A stretch of DNA of 39,029 nt. Source: Bacteroidota bacterium (lineage in GTDB: Bacteria; Bacteroidota; Bacteroidia; M30B66). The DNA lies in the NCBI GenBank assembly GCA_027490225.1, contig JAIXYK010000058.1:1-39029 (forward strand), in the 5' to 3' direction. Each line of letters starts with the position of its first letter. Position 1 is the first letter of the stretch. Under the pieces are notes generated by a model that worked only from the letters and a program-made list of their open reading frames with translations, did not search any database and was not told the DNA's origin. Shown here one piece after another: positions 38,883 through 39,029 of the stretch. Both the position numbers and the translations under genes were made by a program.

Positions 38883-39029
38883 ATGGAAAAACAACTCAGA
38901 AAAAGCCCAATTTGGAGACAAGAAATGGGGTTTTTAATTCTTCAATTCGTTCCTTTATTGGCATTTTTCACAATAGTAAGACCAGTTGACTGGTACATTG
39001 GAATATTCTTATATTTTTTCAGAATGTTC
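38883..39029 (+). CDS. Probable acyl-CoA/fatty-acid desaturase (N-terminal fragment)
   Basis: The reading frame from the ATG at 38883 runs open to the window edge (49 codons), so only the N-terminus is present. It reads MEKQLRKSPIWRQEMG, then a hydrophobic segment (FLILQFVPLLAFFTIV), then RPVDWYIGIFLYFFRMF. The Y-F-F-R-M-F end resembles the segment just before the first His box of delta-9 acyl-CoA desaturases (membrane di-iron enzymes). The His boxes would lie beyond the edge, so this is a tentative call based on similarity recalled from the family. Confidence 0.5.
   Translation, partial: MEKQLRKSPIWRQEMGFLILQFVPLLAFFTIVRPVDWYIGIFLYFFRMF

Overview
The window comes from an AT-rich Bacteroidota chromosome. 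Four things support this. Promoters match the Bacteroidota -7 consensus TAnnTTTG, with seven perfect copies upstream of genes. Two secreted proteins carry C-terminal type IX secretion (T9SS) sorting domains. Family content is typical of the phylum: a TonB-dependent receptor with a carboxypeptidase-like N-terminal domain, a DUF2807/GIN lipoprotein, a BT_3928-type DoxX protein, DUF1599, and a folP-cdaA pair. Shine-Dalgarno sequences are weak. I see no phage, insertion sequence, CRISPR array, tRNA or rRNA. The content is mostly housekeeping and cell-envelope functions, with unusual repetitive DNA between genes.

Layout. 1-458: heptanucleotide and 79-bp tandem repeats. 459-5025 (+): alpha/beta-hydrolase lipoprotein, unknown lipoprotein, three tandem TPR proteins, and the RarA clamp-loader-like ATPase. 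5131-7010 (-): a glycosyltransferase and an LpxH-like metallophosphoesterase, probably an envelope pair. 7175-9909 (+): a HEAT-repeat/cyclophilin fusion lipoprotein and a DUF2490 outer-membrane protein. 9896-11017 (-): a membrane acyltransferase. 11183-14379: a GIN lipoprotein (+) and a TonB receptor (-) that overlap tail to tail. 14886-19111 (-): a Pif1/RecD-like helicase overlapping a TPR sensor histidine kinase. 19386-20006 (-): a cupin with a twin-arginine-like leader. 20167-26702 (+): a T9SS-exported C10 cysteine peptidase with a small exported partner, a PKD lipoprotein, a membrane-anchored hydrolase, a di-haem peroxidase and a barrel-like protein. 26827-28359 (-): a second T9SS cargo.

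28721-35888 is the metabolic core. The BT_3928-like and DUF1599 genes (-) run divergently from folP-cdaA (+), and the start codons of DUF1599 and folP share bases. Then follow accA, an MCC-type carboxylase beta subunit and two paralogous small outer-membrane proteins, ended by a clear hairpin terminator. 35950-37936 (-) is a PadR/PspC-domain operon with a candidate operator of three 17-bp-spaced repeats. 38221-end (+) holds an SRPBCC-domain protein and the start of a probable fatty-acid desaturase.

I do not see an obvious new defence or biosynthetic system. The strongest second-look items are: (i) three GC-rich, structured intergenic elements at 14804, 28629 and 38039 that look like divergent members of one REP-like family; (ii) -7 boxes placed so close to start codons that leaderless mRNAs are implied; (iii) the CATG-shared start codons of folP and DUF1599; (iv) the PadR operator array; (v) the palindromes and duplicated 62-bp sequence around the second T9SS gene; and (vi) the small secreted protein paired with the C10 peptidase.
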